NCBI RefSeq assembly: GCF_039544005.1
Contig: NZ_BAABKV010000001.1
Span: 2,170,001 to 2,234,000, forward strand
Origin: Kitasatospora paranensis
GTDB lineage: Bacteria > Actinomycetota > Actinomycetes > Streptomycetales > Streptomycetaceae
DNA length: 64,000 nt
Reading direction: 5' to 3'
Positions within the stretch are counted from its first letter, which is position 1, and each line of letters starts with the position of its first letter. Of this stretch, positions 9,362-20,445 are shown in pieces. Both the position numbers and the translations under genes were made by a program. The notes beneath the pieces were generated by a model that was not told where the DNA came from, ran no database searches, and saw nothing but the letters and a program-made list of their open reading frames with translations.

Positions 9362-12138
9362 CGGTCGTCCCCCGCTCGGAGTTCGGTGCTGATCTGTCGT
9401 CGGGCCGAGTACGCCGCCTCGGCGAACACCGCGGCCGCCGCGGCCGCCGCGAGGGCCAGGGCCTGCACCGCCACCGGCCCGGCGGCGAAGGCGACGGTGG
9501 CGTGCACGGGCGCACCGATGATGGCGGCCAGGTCGACGGCCGGGCCGAGGACCAGGGCGGCGGCCGCGGCCAGGGCGGCACCCACCACCGCGGCGGCGAG
9601 GGCCTGCGGCAGCGCCTCCGCGAGGATCAGCGCCAGCCCGGCCCGCGGGCGCAGCCCCATCGTGCGCAGCCTGGCGAGCAGCGCCGTCCGTTCCGGTGTC
9701 GCCCGCACCAGGGTGAGCAGGACGGCCAGCAGGGCGAAGGCGTCGGCGGCGAGCACCGCGGTGTCGAAGAGCCGGGCCGCCGCGCGCGGCGCCGGGTCGG
9801 CGGCGAGCCGCCGCGCCTCCGCCGCGGCGGTGGCGACGTGGTAGCGCGCCGGGCCGGCCGAGGCCGCCTGGACGGCCGTGCTCCCGGCTGCCGGGTCGAG
9901 CCGCCGCAGCAGGTCGCCCAGCGGGCCGGGCTCGATCCGGCCGGTGCCGAACCAGAGGTTGGGGTGGCCGACGGCGGGGAGCGCGGCGGCGGCCGGTGCG
10001 GCCGGCAGCACGGCGATCTCGCCGCCGCCGACGCCGACGGCGCCGTCGATGACGCCCACCATCCGGGCCTCGATCTCGCCCGGTCCGAGGTGGATCCCGG
10101 CGGGGCTGTCGTCGAGGCGGGCGGCGAGCCCGGGGGTGACCAGGACGGGCACCGCGCCGTCGGCGGTGCCGGCGGCGAGCAGCGCCGGGTCGAACCGGCC
10201 CGTCCCGGACTTCTCCGCCAGCGCCGCGTAGCGGACGGGGTCGACCACCAGCACGGTCACGTTCGGGAAGAGGCTGCGGTCGGCCGTCGCCATCGCGGCG
10301 TCGCCGTCGCGCCAGGCGGTGAGCCCGGAGACGACGCCGGGCAGGGCGGCGGCGGCGTCCGCGAAGCCGGCCGGCAGCGGGTCGCCGGGGGTGGAGACCA
10401 CCGCGTCGGCGCCGACCGCGGTCAGCGCGGCCCGCTGCTGTCCGGCGTGCAGGGCGGTGAGGACGGTGGCGCCGAATCCCGCCGTGGTGACCGCCAGCAG
10501 CAGGGCGAGCAGCGGCAGGACGCTCGGCCTGCGCCGTCCGCCGCTTCCCCGGGCGGCCCGGGCCAGCCCGAGGAAGGCGATGGGCCCGCGGCCCCGGGCG
10601 GCGCGCCGGGCGGCCAGGCCGGCCAGCGCGGGCCAGCAGCGGGCCAGCAGCAGGGCCCCGGAGAGGGCGATCAGCAGGGGCGCGGCGACGAGCAGCGGAT
10701 CGACGCCGGCGCCGGACGCGACACCGCGCCGCCGGGCCGCGACCAGCGCACCGACGGTGACCGCCGCGACGGCCGCCTCGGCGACGGCCCGGCGGCGCCC
10801 GGAGCGGTGTGCGGCCGCTTCCTGCCGGGCGCCCCGGCGGGCGTCGGCGGGCAGCGCGAGCAGGGCGCGCACGGGCAGGGCGAGCAGGGCGACGGCGGCG
10901 GCCGCGCCGCCGGCCGCCACGGCGGCGCCCCAGCGCGGGGTGGGGAGCGCGGCCAGCGCCAGGACGGTGGCCACGGCGGCCGCGGGCAGCACCGTCACCG
11001 CCCCCTCGGCCAGCAGCCGCCGGCCGAGCGCGGTGCGGGAGGCGCCACGGGCGCGCAGCAGGTGCAGTTCGGCCGTACGGCGCTCGACGGCCAGGGCGGC
11101 TGCCAGGCAGAGCACGGCGAGCGCGACCCCGGCGGCGCCGACCGGTCCGAGCGCGGTGAGCGGGGCGGCCGCGGCCCGGCGGTGCTCGGCCAGCGTCAGC
11201 AGGGCGGGCAGGTCGGACGTGACGTGCAGGTCGATGCGGCGGGACTCGGCGGCGGCCGCGTCGGCCTTCGGGCCGGCCAGCAACGCGCCGACGCTGCCCT
11301 GCAGGGCGGCCGTCCGGTCGGCCCGCAGCACCGTCGGGTCCAGCGGCAGCTGGACGAAGTCCTCGGCCCGGTCGGACCACCACGACAGGGCGGCGAGCCG
11401 GCCGCGGCCGACCAGGGCGCCGGTCAGCCAGTACGGCACGGACTCGCCCTGGACGGTGCGGGCGACGGGGCAGGCCGCGGTCAGGCACGCCGTGCCGGCC
11501 CAGAACGGGTCCTGCGGGTCGGTGGCCCGGAAGAGGCCGACCACGGTGGCCAGGCGCTGCTGCTGGAGGACGCTGCCGCCGTCGATCACCGAGCCGACGT
11601 GCAGGCCGAGCACGGCGGCGGTCGGCTCGGCGAGCGCCACCTCGACCGCGGGGCCGGCGGCGGAGGGGAACCGCCCGGCCAGCGCCCGGCGGCGAGCCGG
11701 GCGTGCCGGTCGGCGCCGTCGAGGAAGAAGAGGCCGAGCTCGGGGGTTCGCCGCCGGGCCGGGGCAGTCCGGCGCCGAGCAGCGGCATGGGTACGAGGGT
11801 GCGGGAGCCGGTCACCGTCCGGCCGGGTTGGAGCCGCAGCGGGTCGTCGACCAGTCCGCTCACCGTGGCGCGCAGGGTGTCGAGGTCGGCGGCGAGGTCG
11901 TGGCTGCCGCGCAGCGGTGTCGCGGTGGCGACGAGCGCACCGGCGGTCGGTCCGTTGGCGCGGACGAGCGCACGCAGCGCCCCGTCGGCGGAGCGGTCGA
12001 GGGTGCGCGGCAGCGCGGTGGCGAGGAAGGCCGTCGCGAAGACCAGGGCGGCCGCCAGCAGCGCGGCCCCGGTGCGGCCCGCAGCCGTGCCCGCACCCAG
12101 GGCGTCGGGCCGACGGCGCGGCCGTGACGCTCGGTCAC
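9358..12138 (-). CDS. FtsX-like ABC transporter permease, three single-base frame breaks
   Basis: Conserved permease sequence runs through three frames. The start is GTG at 12138 (overlapping the upstream TGA), and the N-terminus TPWVRARLRAAPG continues as AALLAAALVFATAFLATALP only if one G is added to the G4 tract at 12067-12070. Further one-base additions are needed at 11742-11746 and 11665-11668. The repaired protein is about 927 residues, with an N-terminal membrane anchor, a large extracytoplasmic region, a central transmembrane bundle near residues 320-460, a second extracytoplasmic domain and C-terminal membrane helices. It is a MacB/FtsX-type mechanotransmission exporter, substrate unknown. 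Confidence 0.82.
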
Positions 12139-15100
12139 ATGTCCTCCAGGTGGCGGAGCCGGGCGGCGGCCTCGGCGTGGCGGCGGCCGGTGAGCACCGC
12201 GGGGACGAGCAGGGCGAGGCAGACCACGGCGGCGAGCACGGCCACCTGGCCGGGCGGCAGCTGGACGACGACCGCGGGCACCGGGCGGCGGGCCTGCGGG
12301 GTCAGCACGGCGAGCGGGACGACCAGCCGGACGAGCAGGGCGCCGAGGGCGAGACCGGTCGTCAGGCCCAGCACGCCCAGTACCGCCTGCTGCGCGGGCA
12401 CGGTCCGGGTCAGCGCGCGGCGGGGTGCGCCGAGCGCGGTCAGCACCGCGAACTCCCCGCGCGCTCGGCGGCGGAGCCGGCCGTCGCGGTGGCGAAGCCG
12501 ATCGCGGCGAGCACGACGGCGGCGAGCGCCAGGGCGGCCAGTGCGGCCTGCGCGGCGGCGCCGTACGGGTCGGCGCGCAGGGCGGCCGCGATCTCGTCCC
12601 GGACCTGCAGGCTCTGGGTGGCCGTCGGGTCGCCGCGCAGCGCCTCGGCGGCCCGGCCGGGCACGGGGTCGGCGGGGCCGGTGCCCGGCAGCCACCATTC
12701 GGAGGGGCCCAGCCCCGCTCGCCGGCCGCGACGAGGCAGCGGTCGAGGGTGGCGAGGTCGACGGCCAGGGCCGCGCGGGTGGTGGTCGGCAGGGCGTCCA
12801 CCACGGCCGCGACCCGCACCTGGACGTCGCCGGTGCCGAACGGCACCCGGACGAGGTCGCCGACCGAGGCGCCGAGCCCGGTGAGGTAGCCGCGGGTCGC
12901 GACGGCCTTCACCTCGGGAACGGCGGCCGCGGTGCCCGCGCGGTCGGCGGGGGCGAGTTCGATCCGCGCGGAGTCGGCGCCCAGGGTGGTCGCGTCGAGG
13001 ATCAGCGGGGTGTCGGCCGTCGCGGCGGCCCGGGTCGTCGCGCCGGGGTGCGCGGAGCCGCGGACGGACCAGCCGAGGCCGTCCGGGACGGCGGCGGCGG
13101 TGGCCGGGCCGGTCGCGGTGTCGCCGGCCGCGATCCGGTGGAGCGTCACCCGGCGCGCGGTCGCGGAGTCGGGGACGGCTCCGCTGTCGACGGCGACGCC
13201 GACGACGGTCAGCGGGGCGGCGAACGTCCCGGACGGGCCGGTCAGCTCGTCGAGGTCGGCGGAGACCGTCCGTCGGGTGTCGTCGGGGACGGCCGGCAGC
13301 CGGACCCAGACATCGGCACCGAAGCGGTCCCGGACGAGCAGCTCCACCCCGACCTGGTGGTTGTCCTGGCCGTCCTGCGGGGCGTCGCCGGATTCCAGCG
13401 GCTGCTCGGACAGGACGCGGACGTCGAGGTCGACCTCGATCCGGCGCGGCCGTCCGGGCAGCGGGAGGCCGGCCCGCGGGCCGGTGACCGGGGCCGCGGC
13501 GAGCGGGCCGAACACCTCGGCGGCGGTGCGGCCGCCGAGGATTTCCGGCGCCGTCCGCAGGTGCTGCGCGGCCGCCGTGCTGCCCAGGGCCAGGATGTCG
13601 GCCCCGCTGCCGTCCGGCAGCCGCTGTTCGGTGCGGGCGACCGGGATGAGCCGGTCGCCGCCGGGCAGCGCCGTGTACCGCTCGCCCTGGGCGGCCACCG
13701 GTGCCGTCGAGCCGGATATACGCAGTCCGCCCGCCGTGGCGAAGTCGGCCTGGTCGCGCTGGGACTCGGCCCAGGAGGCGCGCTGACCCAGCGCCAGCAT
13801 GCCCATCGCGACGGCGAGCACCAGCAGCAGGACGGGGCCGACGGCGCGGGACGGCCGCCGGGCCAGCTGCCACCCGGTGAGGGCGGGGCCCAGCGCGGTG
13901 CCGCGGGTGGCCAGGCGTTCGCCGAGCCGGGCCGCGAGCGGCAGGACGCGCAGGACGGCCACGGTGCCCGCGCAGAGTGCGAGGGCCGGCGCGACCACCA
14001 GCAGCGGGTCGATGCCGAGTCGGCCGCCGGCGTCCGGGGTGAGCCCCCCGGTGTGGCCCGCGAGTTGGAGGTAGGTGACCACGGCGAGCGCGGCGAGGGC
14101 CACGTCCGCGCCGATCCGGGCGGCTGCGGGGATCGCGGCGTGGCGGCGGCCGGCCCGGCGCAGCACGGCGGCCCCGGCGGCACGCAGCAGCACGGGGACG
14201 GTGGCGAGCAGCACGCAGGCCAGCGCGCAGAGCGCCGCGGCGGGCCAGGCGAACCAGGGCAGTCCGGTGCCGGTGCCCGCGGCGGGGGCAGCCCGGCGGA
14301 GCACCGCGAGCAGGGCCGGGGTGAGCGGCGGCCCGAGGACGACGGCGGGCAGGGCCAGCAGGGCGATCTCGGTGGCGGTGAAGGCGCCGATCCGGCGGCG
14401 GGAGGCGCCGCGTGCGGCGAGCAGCCGGTTCTCGTCGGCCTGCCGCTCGGCCAGCAGGTGCACCACGAGCAGGAGCACGGCGGCGGCGAGGACGGCGAGC
14501 TGGAGCGCGCCGACCAGCAGGGTGGAGCGGGACACCAGGGCGTCCGAGGCCAGTTCGTCGAGCAGCGCGGGCAGGTCGGTGTCGATCCGGACGGCGGCGG
14601 CGGCCTGGAGCCGGGCGGGCAGCAGGGTGGCCCGCCCGCGCAGGGCGTCGGCCCGGTCGCGGTCGATCCCGGAGAAGTCGGCGGTGATCAGCCAGCTGCG
14701 GCCGGCCTGGGCGACCGGGCCCGCGGTGAACGCGGAGTCGTCGGTGAGCAGGGGTCCGTAGGTGGTGTAACCGAGGCTGCGGGCGCCCTGGCCGGCGAGC
14801 GGGTCGAGCCGCCAGTACGGGTCGCCCCGGTCGGCCGGCCGGTACACGCCGGTGACGCGGACGGTGAGGCTGCCGCCGCTGAAGCGGTCGGTGAGCGCGA
14901 GGGTGGCGGGCAGCCGTCCGGCGGTCAGTCCCATGCCGCGCAGGGCGGCCTCGGGCGCGGCGGCCTCGACGGTCGCACCGGCGGCCGCCGGTGCGGGCCA
15001 GCGGCCGGCGACGAGCCGGGTGCGGCTGCGGTCGAGCGCGGCGAGGAGGGTGAGGTCGGGGTCCTGGCCGGCCGGGGCACCGGGCAGGGCGTACGCACGG

Positions 15101-15390
15101 CTGCGGGCCACCGTGCGGACGGCCGACGGCAGCGGTCCGAAGAGGTCGTCGGCGAACCGCTGCACCGCGGTGTCGTCGGCAGCGCGGGTGGCGATCTCCC
15201 GGTCACCGGTGACCAGGACGGCGGCGCGGGTGGCGCCGGGACCGTTCAGGCTGCGCCGCAGCCCGGTGCGGTCGGCGCCGTCGGCGAGGACGAGCAGCGC
15301 GGTCAGCACACAGGTGGTGGTCAGCACGGTGAGCAGCGCGGCAGCGGCCAGTGGCAGGCGCCCCCGCAGCCTGCGCACCACGAAACCCAT
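12135..15390 (-). CDS. FtsX-like ABC transporter permease, two single-base frame breaks
   Basis: A second large FtsX-type permease, about 1,087 residues after repair. It opens with a membrane anchor (GFVVRRLRGRLPLAAAALL), then an extracytoplasmic domain, a four-helix membrane region near residues 270-470, another extracytoplasmic domain and C-terminal helices ending RLRHLEDM. Frame continuity requires one extra base at 12713-12716 and at 12455-12458, both C4 tracts. I prefer the ATG at 15390 because GGGGG sits nine bases upstream; 15399 is also possible. Its 3' end overlaps the second permease (GTGA), and it faces a second ATPase gene. Confidence 0.82.
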
Positions 15391-15556
15391 CACGCACATC
15401 CCCCGGATTCCGGCCGCAGTGTCACCGGTTCACCGGATAGCGGACGATATTGTCAGATCGGCTGATCGATGGGAAGGGTCTTGCGCGAACCAGGTGGCCG
15501 GTGAGCACACTGGTGCGGCCGGGGCGGGCGCGCCGGCCGAGGGACGAGGGGACGAC

Positions 15557-16288
15557 ATGACACAGCGACAGGGGCCGGCCGACCCGGCGGCACCGATGGT
15601 GGCCGTCGAGGAGGTGCGGCGCAGCTTCGGCAGCGGCCCGCGGGCGGTGCACGCGCTGCGCGGGGTGTCGCTGGAGATCCCGCGCGGCGAGCTGACGGCG
15701 CTGAAGGGCCGGTCGGGGTCGGGCAAGACCACCCTGCTGAACCTGGTCGGCGGTCTGGACCGGCCCTCCGGCGGGCGGATCGTGCTGGACGGCACGGACC
15801 TGGGCGACCTGGACGAGGACGGCCGGCTGGCCCTGCGGCGGGACCGGATCGGCTTCGTCTTCCAGTCCTTCGGGCTGATCCCGATCCTCACCGCCGCGGA
15901 GAACGTGGGGGTGCCGCTGCGGATGCGCCGGGCGCCGGTGGCGGAGCGGGAGGAGCGGGTGCGCACGCTGCTGGCGCTCGTCGGCCTCGCGGGCCATGCC
16001 GATCAGCGGCCCGGGGAGCTCTCCGGCGGGCAGCAGCAGCGGGTGGCCGTCGCCCGGGCGCTGGCCAACGAGCCGTCGCTGATCATCGCGGACGAGCCGA
16101 CCGGGCAGCTGGACTCCGAGACCGGACGCTCCGTCATGGAGCTGCTGCGCGCGGTGGTCCGCAGCGAGGGGGTCACCGTGCTGGTGGCGACGCACGACCA
16201 GAACCTGATGGAGGTCGCGGACCGGGTGGTGGAGCTCGCCGACGGCCGGATCGTCGGCGAGCGTCGACCCGCCGCGGCGGCCCGATGA
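15557..16288 (+). CDS. ABC transporter ATP-binding protein (MacB/LolD type)
   Basis: A 243-residue ATPase with Walker A GRSGSGKTT, Q-loop VFQSFGLIPILTAAENV, signature LSGGQQQRVAVA, Walker B LIIADEPTGQLD and H-loop ATHDQ. It is transcribed away from the two permeases across a 157-base intergenic region and has no AbrB-like tail. GAGGGGACGAC precedes the ATG. Two permeases and two ATPases in one locus suggest a heteromeric or doubled export machine for a peptide, lipid or envelope component. Confidence 0.92.
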   Translation: MTQRQGPADPAAPMVAVEEVRRSFGSGPRAVHALRGVSLEIPRGELTALKGRSGSGKTTLLNLVGGLDRPSGGRIVLDGTDLGDLDEDGRLALRRDRIGFVFQSFGLIPILTAAENVGVPLRMRRAPVAEREERVRTLLALVGLAGHADQRPGELSGGQQQRVAVARALANEPSLIIADEPTGQLDSETGRSVMELLRAVVRSEGVTVLVATHDQNLMEVADRVVELADGRIVGERRPAAAAR

Positions 16289-16336
16289 CAGCTCCCCTGA
16301 TGAGGTTGGGCTCACCTGACCGACCAGGGAGGAAGC

Positions 16337-16865
16337 ATGTCCGACACCGCGAACCGGGCCGCCCGCAGGTCCGCCCGGGCCGCCGACGGCGCCCCTACGG
16401 CGGCCGAACGGCTGCGCACACTGCTGGAGTTCGGCTCCTCCGTGGTGCTGGACGTGCCCGGCATCGACCTGGCCGAACGCCCCGGGATCCCCCGGTCGTG
16501 AGCTGCGCCGTCCTCCCCGACGGGGCGCTGGCCGTGCTCGTCGAGGAGTCCTCGCCGCTGCACCGGATCACCGTCCTGGCCCGCGACGCCCGGCTCACCG
16601 GCGAGATCGACGCGGTGGACGTCGCCCCCGTCCCGATGCCGCACCGGATCCGTGGCCGGGCCGCCGCCGAGGGGTGCCTGACACTGCTCGCCCAGGCCAC
16701 CGAGGCCCGGATCGAGGCGCTCTTCCCGCACCGGCGCGCCGCCGGCCACGTCCTGCTCCGCCTGGAACGCCTCTTCGCCCACGCGGCGGCCGGCCGATTC
16801 GGCCCGGCCGCCCGCTGCTCGGCGTGTCCGGTCCGGCCGGCCGATCCGGCCGCCGTCCGCTCGGG
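16337..16865 (+). pseudogene. DUF2470/split-barrel flavin-type protein, frame break and missing C-terminal domain
   Basis: The ATG at 16337 follows AGGGAGGAAG and opens a frame with AAERLRTLLEFGSSVVLDVPG that stops at 16499. The same protein resumes one frame over (VVSCAVLPDGALAVLVEESSPL, then DVAPVPMPHRIRGRA); one extra base in the C4 tract 16480-16483 joins them. The motif order resembles the N-terminal split-barrel half of actinobacterial DUF2470 proteins. The C-terminal DUF2470 half is absent: the frame runs without a natural stop into the antisense of the VOC gene. I infer a truncated remnant. The 3' boundary given is where coding character fades. Confidence 0.5.
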
Positions 16866-17642
16866 TCAGAAGCCCGCGGTGGGCGCGATCACCGAGAACA
16901 GGCCGCCCTCGACGTCCCGCAGCCGCGCCGCCCGCCCGTACGGGGTGTCCTCGGCCGGCGAGGCGACGCCGCCGCCCAGCTTCACCGCCTCCTCGACGGC
17001 CCGGTCGGTGTCCGCGACGGAGAAGAACACCTCCCAGTGCGGTGCGGCCCCGGGCACCGCGCACAGGGCGGCCACGGTGCGGCCCTCCGAGCGCAGCACC
17101 ACCCGCTCGTGCTCGTACTGCACCCCGAAGTGGTCGATGTCCTGGTCGTCCCAGCGGAAGACCTCGCCGTAGAAGAGCGCGGCGGCGAACGGGTCCGGGG
17201 TGCGCAGCTCGATCCAGACCGGCGCACCCGGGTCCTTCATCCAGTTCTCCACCCCGGGCTCGCCCTCCCAGACGCCGAACGCGGCGCCCGCCGGGTCGGC
17301 GGCCAGCACGATGCGCCCCTGGTCGAAGGCGAGCGGCCCGACCGCCGAGGTCCCGCCGCGCTCCCGGACGCCCTCGGCGGCACGGTCGGCGCTGTCCGTG
17401 CCGAAGTACGTCGTCCAGGCGACCGGCGGCTGCCAGTCGCCCGCCGCCACACCGATCCCGGCCACCTCGACACCGTCGACGACAGCCCACAGGTAGGGGC
17501 CCCAGCGGTCCGGCCCGGGCTGGAACGTCCAGCCGAGCAGCGGCCCGTAGAAGGACTGCGCGACGTCCAGGTCCCGTGCCATCAGGCTGACCCAGCACGG
17601 CACCGCGGGAACGCATCGCACCCTGGCCCTCGGCTCACCCAT
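16866..17642 (-). CDS. VOC (glyoxalase/bleomycin resistance) family protein
   Basis: A 258-residue protein with two tandem beta-alpha-beta-beta-beta VOC modules. The first starts near VPCWVSLMARDLDVAQSFYG and the second near APVWIELRTPDPFAAALFYG. Each carries the FYGxxLGW-like helix typical of actinobacterial glyoxalase-like hydroxylases. No strongly conserved full metal triad can be assigned by eye, so the enzymatic reaction is unknown. The gene is complete and stands alone. Confidence 0.88.
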   Translation of the reverse strand: MGEPRARVRCVPAVPCWVSLMARDLDVAQSFYGPLLGWTFQPGPDRWGPYLWAVVDGVEVAGIGVAAGDWQPPVAWTTYFGTDSADRAAEGVRERGGTSAVGPLAFDQGRIVLAADPAGAAFGVWEGEPGVENWMKDPGAPVWIELRTPDPFAAALFYGEVFRWDDQDIDHFGVQYEHERVVLRSEGRTVAALCAVPGAAPHWEVFFSVADTDRAVEEAVKLGGGVASPAEDTPYGRAARLRDVEGGLFSVIAPTAGF

Positions 17643-17860
17643 GCGAGCGACTCCTTCCGGTTCGTGGCCCGCACCAGCCTAGGGCGTGTCGGACGGTTCG
17701 CGGCGCATCAGCGCGCGGCGGCGGGTGCGCGGCCCGCGGCCGGGGTGTCGTCGGCGCCGGGACGGGCGCGCTGCCGCATGCTCCCGTGTGTGAGGGCTCC
17801 GCGGCGGGTATCCGCCGCACCGGGAGGACGGGGCCGCCGCAGACCGAGCGAGGAGCGAGC

Positions 17861-19072
17861 ATGGAGCAGCCGTACGTCATCGTGGGGGCGAGCCTGGCCG
17901 GCGCGAAGGCCGCCGAGGCGCTGCGCGCCGAGGGGCACGGCGGGCCGGTCGAGCTGATCGGCGAGGAGACCGAACTCCCCTACGAGCGGCCGCCGCTCTC
18001 CAAGGGGTACCTCCAGGGCAAAACGCCGCGCGCGGAGTTCGACGTCCATCCGGCGGCCTGGTACGCGGAGCACGACGTGACGCTGCGGCTCGGCACCCGG
18101 GTGACCGCGATCAACCCGCGGGCCCGCACCGTGGAGCTGGCCGACGGCACCCGGACGGGCTTCGCCAAGCTGCTGCTGACCACCGGCGCCTCGCCGCGTC
18201 GCCTCCCGGTGCCGGGCGGCGACGGCCCGTCGGTACTGACGCTGCGCCGGGTCGGCGACAGCGAGCGGATCCGCTCGGCCCTGCGGCCGGGCGCCCGGAT
18301 CGTGATCGTGGGTGCGGGCTGGATCGGCCTGGAGACGGCCGCCGCGGCCCGGCTGGCCGGCGCCGAGGTCACCGTGCTGGAGATGGCGGAGCTGCCGCTG
18401 CTGCGGGTGCTCGGCCGGGAGGTCGCCCGGGTCTTCGCCGACCTGCACCGGCAGAAAGGTGTGGACCTGCGGTTCGGGGTGCAGGTCGCGGCCGTGGAGG
18501 ACGGCGGTGTCCGGCTCGGCGACGGCACGCTCGTACCGGCCGACGCCGTCGTGGTGGGCGTCGGCATCAGCCCGAACACCGCGCTCGCCGAGGCGGCCGG
18601 ACTCACCGTCGACAACGGCGTGCGCACCGACGAGCACCTGCGCACCTCGCACCCGGACGTGTTCGCCGCGGGCGACGTCGCCAACGCCTTCCACCCGCTG
18701 TTCGGCCGCCCGATCCGGGTCGAGCACTGGGCGAACGCCCTCAACCAGCCCGCCACGGCCGCCCGGTCGATGCTCGGCCGGGACGCGGTGTACGACCGGG
18801 TGCCGTACTTCTTCACCGACCAGTACGACCTCGGCATGGAGTACACCGGCTACGTCGAGCCGGACGGCTACGACCGGGTGGTGTTCCGCGGGGACGTCGA
18901 GGGGCGGGAGTTCATCGCGTTCTGGCTGTCCGGCGGCCGGGTGCTGGCCGGGATGAACGTCAACGTCTGGGACGTCACCGACCCGATCCGCGAACTCGTC
19001 CGCTCGGGGCGGCAGGTGGACGCCGACCGGCTCGCCGACCCGGACGTGCCGCTGGCGGAGCTCGCCGGATGA
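17861..19072 (+). CDS. NAD(P)/FAD-dependent ferredoxin reductase-like oxidoreductase
   Basis: A 403-residue flavoprotein of the rubredoxin/ferredoxin reductase group. The FAD-binding motif VGASLAGAKAAEALR is at residues 8-22, PYERPPLSKGYL contacts FAD, the NAD(P) motif VIVGAGWIGLETAAAARL is near 147, and VFAAGDVAN near 268 closes the flavin site. AGGAGCGAGC precedes the ATG. Such proteins feed electrons through a [2Fe-2S] ferredoxin to P450s or ring oxygenases. No ferredoxin or P450 lies beside it here, so the partner must be elsewhere. Confidence 0.92.
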   Translation: MEQPYVIVGASLAGAKAAEALRAEGHGGPVELIGEETELPYERPPLSKGYLQGKTPRAEFDVHPAAWYAEHDVTLRLGTRVTAINPRARTVELADGTRTGFAKLLLTTGASPRRLPVPGGDGPSVLTLRRVGDSERIRSALRPGARIVIVGAGWIGLETAAAARLAGAEVTVLEMAELPLLRVLGREVARVFADLHRQKGVDLRFGVQVAAVEDGGVRLGDGTLVPADAVVVGVGISPNTALAEAAGLTVDNGVRTDEHLRTSHPDVFAAGDVANAFHPLFGRPIRVEHWANALNQPATAARSMLGRDAVYDRVPYFFTDQYDLGMEYTGYVEPDGYDRVVFRGDVEGREFIAFWLSGGRVLAGMNVNVWDVTDPIRELVRSGRQVDADRLADPDVPLAELAG

Positions 19073-19182
19073 TCCGTCCGGCGAGCCGGAGCTGACGGCT
19101 CGTCGGACCGGGCTGCCGGGTGTCGGCGGTGTGCCCTAGGGTGCAACCTGATCCGTCCGCATCCGGCACCCGGGGGCCCGTC

Positions 19183-20433
19183 ATGGCAGCGAGCAGGCTG
19201 ATCCCGCCGGCGGGCCCGGGGCGGGCCCTGGCCGGCGCGCAGCTCGCCAACGCGATCGGCGACGGCGCCTACCTGGTCTGCTCGGCGCTGTACTTCACCC
19301 GGGTGGTGGGGCTGTCGGCGACCGGCGTCGGCCTCGGCCTGACGCTCGGCTGGGCGGTCGGCGCGGTGGCCGGCGTGCCGCTGGGCCACCTCGCGGACCG
19401 GCGTGGCCCGCGCGGCGTGGCCGCGATGCTGGCGGTCGGCACCGCCGCCGCGGTCGGGGTCTTCCTGGCCGCCGGGTCGTTCCCGCTGTTCCTGGTCGGC
19501 ACGGTGCTGTACGGCTGCGCGCAGAGCGGGTTGTCGGCGGCCCGGCAGGCGCTGCTGGCCGGCCTGGTGGAGCCGGCCCGGCGGACGGAGATCCGGGCCC
19601 ACCTCCAGTCGACGGTCAACGCGGGCCTGGCGGTCGGCGCCGCGGTCGGCGGCGTGGCCCTGCACCTGGACACCCCCGCGGGGTACCGCGCGGTGCTGGC
19701 GATGGACGTGCTGGGCTTCCTGGTCGCGGCGGTGCTGCTCGTCCGGCTGCCGCCGGTGCCCCCGGCGCCCGCCCGGGCCGCGGGCGAGCCCCGGCTGGCG
19801 GTGCTGCGCGACCGCCCGTACGCCGTGGTGGCCCTGCTCAACACGGCCCTGCTGCTCTACATGCCGCTGCTGTCGCTGATCGTGCCGCTGTGGATCGTGG
19901 AGCGGACAGCGGCGCCGGACTGGCTCACGGCGGCGCTGCTGGTGCTGAACACGCTGACCGTGGTGCTCTGCCAGGTCCGGGTGGCGCGGCGGGTGACCGG
20001 CCTGGCGTCGGCGGCCCGCTTCGTCCGCCGGGCCGGGGCGCTGCTGACGGCATCCTGCGCGGTGTTCGCGGTGTCGGCGGCGAGCTCCTCCGCGTGGGCG
20101 GCCGCCGCGGCGCTGCTGGTCGCCGCGGCGCTGCAGGTGGCGGGCGAGCTGATGCTGGGCGCCGGGTCGTGGGAGATCGGCTTCGGGCTGGCCCCGGCCG
20201 ACCGCCAGGGCCAGTACCAGGGCTTCTTCGGGACGGGCGTGGCCGTCGCGCGCACCGTCGGGCCGCTGCTGCTGACCTGGCTGGTGCTCGGCGGCGGCGC
20301 GCCCGGCTGGCTGGTGCTGGGCGCGGTGTTCGCGGCGGCGGGGGCGGCGACGGTGCCGGCGGTGCGCCGGGCCGAACGGTCGCGGGCCGGGGCCGCCGGG
20401 GACCGGCCGGCCGCGGTCGGCGCAGCCGGCTGA
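19183..20433 (+). CDS. MFS transporter
   Basis: A 416-residue major facilitator carrier with about twelve hydrophobic segments. Motif A (GHLADRRGPRGV) lies between helices 2 and 3 at residues 68-79. The ATG at 19183 starts just before the first conserved segment; the earlier in-frame start at 19120 would add a polar leader without support. It is probably a proton-driven exporter. No substrate clue is present; the neighbouring flavoprotein ends 110 bases upstream and may or may not share a transcript. Confidence 0.88.
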   Translation: MAASRLIPPAGPGRALAGAQLANAIGDGAYLVCSALYFTRVVGLSATGVGLGLTLGWAVGAVAGVPLGHLADRRGPRGVAAMLAVGTAAAVGVFLAAGSFPLFLVGTVLYGCAQSGLSAARQALLAGLVEPARRTEIRAHLQSTVNAGLAVGAAVGGVALHLDTPAGYRAVLAMDVLGFLVAAVLLVRLPPVPPAPARAAGEPRLAVLRDRPYAVVALLNTALLLYMPLLSLIVPLWIVERTAAPDWLTAALLVLNTLTVVLCQVRVARRVTGLASAARFVRRAGALLTASCAVFAVSAASSSAWAAAAALLVAAALQVAGELMLGAGSWEIGFGLAPADRQGQYQGFFGTGVAVARTVGPLLLTWLVLGGGAPGWLVLGAVFAAAGAATVPAVRRAERSRAGAAGDRPAAVGAAG

Positions 20434-20445
20434 CCCCGGGCCCCG

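Noticed and set aside
12067..12716. Programmed ribosomal frameshifting as the cause of the multiple frame changes
   Set aside because: There are too many independent sites, in unrelated genes, with no slippery heptamer and downstream structure in common. The direction is always a missing base.
9334..15465. Giant 2,043-residue plus-strand ORF, rich in Gly/Arg/Gln
   Set aside because: It is the complement of the ABC permease genes; its composition is typical of shadow frames in GC-rich DNA.
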